Positions 58,431 to 64,000 of a DNA stretch of 64,000 bases are shown here, one piece after another; the stretch's first letter is position 1, and every line of letters begins with the position of its first letter. Source of the stretch: Siphonodentalium dalli (Eukaryota > Mollusca > Scaphopoda > Gadilida > Siphonodentaliidae); the NCBI GenBank assembly GCA_032622095.1, contig CP136061.1, forward strand, positions 167,465,107-167,529,106. The letters are read 5' to 3'. A model generated the notes under the pieces. It did not search any database and was not told the origin of the DNA. It saw nothing but the letters and a program-made list of their open reading frames with translations. The translations under genes and the position numbers were made by a program.

Positions 58431-58700
58431 GAGAAAATTAAAGTTGTTAGTTAATACATATTTGGAAAAAAATTACATGCAAATTTTTCCGACAACCCGC
58501 CCCCCCCCCCTCTAAATGAATAAGGAAAAAAATTACGCGTAAATTTTTGACGCCTATGTACCCCCCCCCCCACCCCCGGTACGTTGTGTCCCGCAGTTTT
58601 TTTTCCGCCCCCCCCTGCTTATTTTGAAGAAATATTGTTGTTGTTGTATCTTTATAATATGGGTCTTTCTGATCGGATTGAGGACCTTTAGTTTAAATTA
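58431..58700. repeat. Poly-C tracts and TTAA-MITE fragment
   Basis: Poly-C runs at 58498-58510, 58560-58578 and 58606-58616 lie in a diverged duplication of an AAAAATTAC-GTAAATTTTT phrase. They are followed by the right end of the TTAA MITE family (TTGTTGTTGTATCTTTATAA ... ATCGGATTG). Confidence 0.5.
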
Positions 58701-58769
58701 GCCAAATGCAGATACACCCGGTCATGCTATAATAGTTAGGTTTTATGGGTAGTTACACTTACTCTCAAG

Positions 58770-58915
58770 CAACTCATAGCGCTTAATCGCAATTAATTGC
58801 ACTTAAGCGCAATTCATTTCAAGTATGCGCAAATGCCATATGTGTGCTTCAGCGCGATATGTGGTATATGCGCTTAAGCGCAATTCATTATTAAATGTGA
58901 ATTTGACCTCCCATA
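58770..58915. repeat. GCGCTTAAGCGC palindrome cluster
   Basis: Five TTAAGCGCAATT-type palindromes and the tail AAATGTGAATTTGACCTCCC. Confidence 0.7.
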
Positions 58916-60289
58916 CAGTTAATTTTTTGTCTATATACATGTATACGAACGAGTATGGTCTGTCTGCATGTCTTCTGTTCGCTTAAATTTGAATATATAC
59001 GCGACCATTTGCGTTAAAAACTTCCCAACCAAATTATCCAGTGTGCGAATCAATGTGGAAACAATTAATTATGGCGCGATTTGAATACAACAGGACAAAA
59101 ATCACGTGCCTATATATTTACAAAAGTAACTTGCATCTGGTTCCACATTCAGTTGCACGCTATAGATTGGAATTTTACCCGTATATACATGTAGGAAACA
59201 CAACACTTCTACATTAATGGACAGCCAAGGTGGGATTAAGAATACAACAACTCGAAAGAACACTGGAGTTTTCCAGATGATGTTTCTATTCTCTATATCA
59301 ACCGAGAGTACCTACCAATATTTCGTATAGTATTGCATAGTATAGTATTGTATAGTATTTTATTATAAATAATTTTTATATTTTTTATTTTCAAACATTC
59401 ATTCGGGTGTTGTAAAATCCCATCGTCGATTGCCTCAGCGAAGCCGCAAGCCTTTGCCTCACAGTGGTTTCATATATGAAGGCAGGCATGCGATCCTCTC
59501 GTCAATGGCACCTGGAATTATAAAATAATATCGCTTAGTGGACTTGAACTTAAGCTAATATTAGTAACAGATATAGCTGTACACCCCTCCGACTGTATGT
59601 TTTAGTCCCCTCCTCATTATTGTTTTAACCATTGCTGAATATTGAAAACAATAATTTTCTATGTCGAAAAATGTCATATAACTCCACACAAAAAGGTCTG
59701 ACATATTTCATAATCATATATGTTCGCATGTTCCCATGGTACTAAATATATATATGCCAAGGCAAAAAAAACAAATGACCGCAAAACTTAGGAATAAAAA
59801 CTCGGAAAATTGCATCCACGAAAGGACGAATAAGCCGCTTCCTGATGTATAACCCCACAAGTTGTGGGCCACAACTCGTTGCGAGTGTATAATCAAATAT
59901 AAAGGGTAAAAATCGGCACACCGCTGCATTTTTCTGAAAAAAGTTGGATGTAAATAATTTTTTTTATGTCGGCCTTCCGAGAGTGATGACAAGTCAGAGT
60001 TAACAATATGACATACATCAAAAGTTATATGTATACCAAACATGTACTTCGTAGTTGGATTTCAGTTACAGTTCAGTTATATATATAAGTCACCGCCTGG
60101 ATGTTATGTTGTACCAGGAGACATATGCAACAATATGAACACCCAGAACCATTGTGGCCACGCAAAAGTCAAATGAAACGCCCATTATCTGCGGCAAAAT
60201 TGCTTTTTCGACCAGAAATTGAAGATGGCAGACCTCAGCAAAATCACGACTAAGCGGACAGATTTTTTACAACTAATGATTAAATTTTT
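58916..60289. other. Interior of the Transib-like element, no gene recognised
   Basis: AT-rich; includes a short TATAGTATTG microsatellite at about 59325-59360. The minus ORF 59714-60043 has membrane-like hydrophobic residues (FLFLSFAVICFFCLGIYIF) but no other support. Confidence 0.4.
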
Positions 60290-60740
60290 CGGGACTAACC
60301 GGACAGTATTTTCGAGGTGGGTATCTACATCAAAAGATGAAATTTGGAATTTTGAGACAGTCCGTGAAAATACTCAAAATATGCATTTGTGGGCGGAAAA
60401 CAGGCCTTTCGATCGGTGTATAGGTTGTTGCGACAGCTGTCTGCGATGAATGTGAAAAGTATGATTTTCTGGGATATTTTGGGGAAGAAATCGTCCCGCG
60501 GCGATGATTAAATGACATTTTTTCCGCGATCGAACAATGGCAACTCACTTAAATTGATCGTCGGTGTCCGAACATTAGCGAAGAAATATGCACTCACCTT
60601 CAGTTGGTCAGATATGGTATCCAAGCGTTTATTTTCCAAAAAAAACGTCAAAAAATGTCAACAAATATTTGTCGACAGATATTTCTCCACCTCGAAATCT
60701 ACGACTTCCGGTTTTGGTTCGTGTCCGTTGATCCACTGTG

Positions 60741-61147
60741 CAAACCTGCTTGTGATATATTTAAGGAATTCTAAAGACTCATAAATTAACGACATACTCA
60801 GTTTGTTGTCCTAAAACGACATAACTTACTATAATCTAATCAACTTCGTATGCCTACAAGTAATTCAAAATCTGAACTTGAATGCATGAACATACCGCTA
60901 CAGCTGGGACTCTTAGTTGTCGGCTGCGGTGGCAAGAGAGGCTTAGCGAGATGAATATCAGGCTTGGCTAGCGCCTCGCCGGATAATAATCTCAATTTGC
61001 CTCACATGCCACCGTATCCGGCAACAAATCGTCCTGTAACTTAAAATATTTGTACATTATACCATATATGGGAAGCGTATTAAACGCTTTTCCAACTTCC
61101 TCGGTGAATCATGGAAACATCGCCATCTTGGGTCAAATGTAATTCTT
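60741..61147. other. Intron 2 sequence, no gene seen
   Basis: A GC-richer patch at 60900-61010 has a TGCGGTGGCAAG / GCCTCACATGCCACCGTAT imperfect inverted pair. No ORF. Confidence 0.45.
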
Positions 61148-61747
61148 TTAAAGGGGTACTGTACGCCATTTTCAATAAATTCCCGGTGATAACAACGATC
61201 TATTATCGATACTATATAGAAATATAAGTAATTTGAGTCGAAGATGTATTGTGTAAACGCTCAGGTTAATAGGCTATCTTACAATTTAATAATTTAAAAG
61301 TTAATAATTTAATATAAATTGATTTTATGGCTCCAGCCATAAAATGGCGTCTCTTAAAATTCGAATTTCCGTGTACAAAACGTAATCAAATTATAATTGA
61401 GGGATACCGGATTAGGAAAACAATTGCACACACGATCGTTTGAAACATTATGCTTATACGGGGAGAAAACCCAAGCCACTCATTGACTAGTGACGGTACA
61501 CTAACTTAAATGAGTATATGGGACTACTAAGCATATAATATAATGTTTATTTGATTCATTTGGTTGAAAACTTTACAAAAATTATTCGACAACGACAATT
61601 TGTATTTTTGCATTCCGTTAAATTTGCCATCCGTAACAATACTTCGTACTCAACAGACTTTCAAAAAATAGAAAAGTTGTTACCTTATTCTCCGACTCGG
61701 GGATTATAGAAACCAACAACAACATCTTGGGTACAGTACCCCTTTAA
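61148..61747. mobile_element. TTAA MITE (592 bp)
   Basis: The element 61152-61743 has TTAA on both sides (61148-61151, 61744-61747) and ends AGGGGTACTGTAC. The interior is AT-rich. The terminus resembles the 49844-50188 hairpin MITE family (AGGGG-ACTG). Confidence 0.88.
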
Positions 61748-61930
61748 GTTTTAAATGTATTGTTAATACTGCGTTATTTTCTAGAACTTGGCACAATGGA
61801 GCCATTACGGGGCTAAAATGACAACCATCCAATACATCCATGATATTACCAATATACATATGGTATAATTATGTAACTTCCTACATGTATATGGTTTCTA
61901 AAAAAATGATCAAACTTTAATTAAGTTTAC

Positions 61931-62093
61931 CTGTGTCGATGCAAATTTGCCATGCTATAGAAACATTTTCCGCAGCAGCTATATGGGGCCCCCATTATGT
62001 GGGCACGTGTATGGCAACTCATGCCTGACTTGGATGCAAACTGCTTACCACAAGTACTGCACAACATAACTTTTTTGGTCTCAGGCATTTCAT
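61931..62093 (-). CDS. C2H2 zinc-finger gene, exon 2 (finger 1 and most of finger 2)
   Basis: A very strong acceptor (T-run then TTCTTCAG, ending 62094) and the donor CACAG|GTAAAC at 61931/61930. The exon starts with two bases completing the Asp codon left by exon 1, then EMPETKKVMLCSTCGKQF. Finger 1, CSTCGKQFASKSGMSCHTRAH less its end, is C-x2-C-x12-H-x3-H. Finger 2 reads APYSCCGKCFYSMANLHRH, and its last His comes from exon 3. In finger 2 the two metal-binding Cys positions are adjacent (SCCGK) instead of two apart, as if six bases had been lost; CGKC might substitute. The 163-bp exon is fully open, with phases 1 and 2. This gives the most secure splice evidence in the window. Confidence 0.88.
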
Positions 62094-62255
62094 CTGAAGA
62101 AAAAAAAACACAAATTAAATCGTACGTAAGAATATTTCTGTGACATTATTTCGTATTATTATATGGTCCAACATTTATTATTGTCGTTACACTCATTACC
62201 AAATGGTGATCAACGACCATTAACAGCACATGTAGCATATATATAACTTGACCCA

Positions 62256-63048
62256 GTTCTGATTAAAACCATACTCAGACTCTAAAAGTACTGAGTCTGA
62301 TGAAACCCGCTATTTGTCGCATTACTGTCACTATAAATAACTTCCACAGAGAACCCCCTGCTAAATGACGTCACCGCCCACATTTGTTTTTAAAAATAAC
62401 TTTGATTGACATAATGTAGTTTCGGTTTCGTTTCCGCGTAAGAGTTTACTTTCCGCGAAAGCCTTTCGTTTCCTGGGACAATTGATGATACGCATTCTCT
62501 CAGAATATCTTCTGCGCCTGGTGACATTATTTTAACTGAGATTAATCACGTTTAACAAACTTTAATTGCGTTAATGAATCGACACAAGATATATTTTCTG
62601 TGTTTAATTTCGAAGTTAATTTCGAAATTAAATAAATTTACGACATCGCGAATTCTACATTATTCGGTACTAAATGTTGAATTTCTTTAAAAGATTCAAT
62701 TATATTTGACATATTAAGTAATACTGGTCAATTCTGCACTCTTTAAATACGCATTTCAGTGTTAAATTTGTTGTCGTAAAACTGAATTTGTAAACATTAG
62801 CCATGCGGCGGAAAAATTATTGTGCTATTTATAACTATTGGGCGGGATTTACTGGAATCGGCTGAAGGAATTCCCATTGTCTTGGGAATTCCATGCGACT
62901 GTCGCCTGATTGGTCACATCGCGTTCATGAGGATATTGTGATTGGCTGGCAAATACGTAATTCCTGCTGGGAGTAATGGAATCTCTGCCCATTTTCATCA
63001 GACTCAGTACTTTTAGAGTCTGAGTATGGTTTTAATCAGAACTGCATG
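62256..63048. mobile_element. Non-autonomous TIR element (~790 bp) in intron 1
   Basis: The ends CAGTTCTGATTAAAACCATA (about 62253-62305) and the complement (about 62998-63048) pair over ~50 bp, including CTCAGACTCTAAAAGTACTG. The CAG start is hAT-like. The flanking octamers CTTGACCC and CATGAACT agree only partly. No coding capacity. Confidence 0.7.
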
Positions 63049-63571
63049 AACTTGCTTTACATCTAGGGTACACAATTTGGACGGTTCAGACCTAATTTGC
63101 TTAACCCCTTTTGTAAATTTCGCTATAAGCCAGCTGTATAAGCCGGTTGACTGTTTTCCATCCTCCATTTATCCAATCGATTCCGAACAAGTTCGTGGTA
63201 ACTCATCACTTAATTGTGGTGCATGTACACTCATCACTAATGAAAAAGCTATGATTCACAAGGAAAAATATAGTTTCTTTAAAAGAAGGTTCAATATATT
63301 GCCGACTAAATGTGCTTTCTTTCAGTAAACATAACACCAGTAACAATATTTTTGGTCCAACTAGAGAAAAGGCATGAAAATATAGAATGTTCGTGGAATA
63401 CACCAGTAAACACAGCGTGAAAAATCGTCTGACTGACGACATTTGGTCAGAATGTTTGAGCAAACAAATGTGAGTTTGGACACATATGAGGTATTATCTT
63501 GTATAAAAAATAGTGTAGCATATGCTCGTCGCTGCCAAAATAATATGTAATGTCATATCGTAGTTTATTAC

Positions 63572-63614
63572 CTTTTTCTTCCTTTCTTGACGCACTTTCT
63601 GTCGCCGCCGCCAT
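63572..63614 (-). CDS. C2H2 zinc-finger gene, exon 1 (start codon)
   Basis: The ATG at 63614 sits in TTTTAAAATGGCGGCGGCGA and codes for MAAATESASRKEEK plus one base, ending at the donor AAAG|GTAATA (63572/63571). The leftover G joins AT of exon 2 to give Asp in frame. The short Ala-rich start followed by a basic stretch is a common kind of first exon. The first in-frame stop upstream was not sought. I prefer this exon over the longer open frame on the same strand (63568-63807) because only this frame splices correctly into exon 2. Confidence 0.75.
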
Positions 63615-63660
63615 TTAAAATCGTGGTACTCATCAACTCGAAACCACGTGATTCCCCACC
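63606..63660 (-). promoter_or_regulatory. Probable start region of the zinc-finger gene (E-box and YY1-like motif)
   Basis: The sequence just upstream of the start codon contains CACGTG (about 63643-63648). The start codon itself lies in AAAATGGCGGCGGC, close to the YY1 consensus AAGATGGCGGC that often overlaps start sites in animal genes. The transcription start was not determined. Confidence 0.4.
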
Positions 63661-64000
63661 GTGAAAGAATATCTGATATACCCCTAATTTCAATGTCAAA
63701 TTATAAGTAACAAGACAGTCAAAGACTGTGGGGTCGCTCACCAGACTGCAAAGACTGATAAAACTGGGACGCTGGAGACCATAACAGTCAGAACTTTTCA
63801 TAATCATCTTAAAAGAAGTAGATCTAAACAGTATATGTGGCTAGAGATGCTTCATGTATGTAGATCGGTGAATATCTACATTGAAATTAGCAAATGTACA
63901 CTACTGATCACACCCCTCCTCCAGCTCAACAAGTCCCCTCCCGACCGGGCTCCAGACTCCCAAGTCTTAGGTTGGAATTTGACAACCGACATCTCAAACT
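63661..64000. other. Upstream of the zinc-finger gene, no gene seen
   Basis: Contains a CCCCTCCTCCAGCTC stretch near 63914; no ORF or repeat supported. Confidence 0.45.

Larger units (their letters stand above)
56148..60745. mobile_element. Transib/RAG-type element candidate (4,588 bp): CACAGTG ends, 5-bp duplication
   Basis: The element 56153-60740 begins CACAGTGG-TCAACGGACACG and ends with the complement (CACTGTG at 60734-60740). CAAAC flanks both sides (56148-56152, 60741-60745). The arms are inverted for about 430 bp (56153-56585 and 60290-60740), with a ~10-bp indel. CACAGTG equals the recombination-signal heptamer. ACCAAAACC, one mismatch from the nonamer ACAAAAACC, lies 15 bp inward at each end (56175-56183, 60710-60718). 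Transib and ProtoRAG elements make 5-bp duplications and start CAC-TG; CACTA elements also start CAC but usually make 2-3-bp duplications. No RAG1-like core was recognised in the interior. Confidence 0.72.

Noticed and set aside
60219-60449. 76-residue ORF in the right arm of the Transib-like element as an independent gene
   Set aside because: Its conserved part is identical to the left-arm copy because of arm identity; with no splice or domain evidence it is mentioned only with the left-arm ORF.
63568-63807. 79-residue minus ORF overlapping zinc-finger exon 1
   Set aside because: Its frame does not splice into exon 2; the start codon at 63614 in another frame does.
1-64000. CRISPR arrays or bacterial features
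   Set aside because: The repeats are contiguous satellites or inverted arms without regular unique spacers, and the coding exons show spliceosomal introns; nothing bacterial was seen.
1-64000. tRNA or rRNA genes
   Set aside because: No cloverleaf with A and B boxes and no rRNA core sequence was recognised by eye; a tRNAscan or Rfam search would settle this.

Overview
This is a eukaryotic, almost certainly invertebrate animal, nuclear window (inference). It is AT-rich and has spliced genes with GT/AG introns, a C2H2 zinc-finger gene with introns of up to 28 kb, and very dense DNA-transposon debris. It has no bacterial-style operons or long uninterrupted ORFs. The repeat style (GACA/CACA microsatellite tails, foldback elements, TTAA MITEs, Transib-like ends) fits a marine invertebrate such as a mollusc, lancelet or similar. 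I cannot name the species. Most short ORFs in the window are shadows of repeats.

Layout. 0-8 kb: AT-rich DNA with small direct repeats, one candidate Ser/Thr-rich coding exon (about 4.5 kb), a 320-bp palindrome and a GTAC/CCGCGG palindromic minisatellite. 8-15.7 kb and 21-23.3 kb: two repeat blocks. One family is packed with TCAAGGTCA/TGACCTTGA motifs. The other is a ~122-bp tandem repeat carrying TGCGCATGCGC. Between them lie a 1.4-kb inverted-repeat element and a 988-bp foldback element with a perfect 8-bp target-site duplication (TSD).

25-64 kb: the gene-bearing half. A minus-strand C2H2 zinc-finger gene can be assembled from four exons: 63572-63614 (start codon), 61931-62093, 55502-55716 and 26730-27014. 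The first two junctions match in phase and rebuild canonical protein (a codon, then a complete finger split across two exons). The last junction is phase-compatible but less certain. One finger carries a one-base A-run frameshift. Its introns hold nearly everything else. These are a foldback element with a decayed FEN/PIN-like nuclease gene (27.4-31.6 kb), a nested plus-strand three-exon gene of unknown function (31.7-34.0 kb), and a 5-kb inverted-repeat element rich in AAGATGGCGGCC-type motifs (34.3-39.2 kb). They also include a 6.2-kb element with ~0.6-kb terminal inverted repeats (41.1-47.3 kb), a Mutator-like element in a 104-bp tandem array (47.4-49.3 kb) and several TTAA-flanked MITEs.

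The two most striking elements lie on either side of zinc-finger exon 3. One (50850-55381) has 32-bp terminal inverted repeats (TIRs), a perfect 9-bp TSD and inverted arrays of ~390-bp subterminal repeats. Inside is a decayed minus-strand gene with B-family DNA polymerase, superfamily-1 helicase and HNH-nuclease motifs. The other (56153-60740) has ends CACAGTG...CACTGTG, identical to the V(D)J recombination-signal heptamer, with a 5-bp TSD as in Transib/RAG-type elements.
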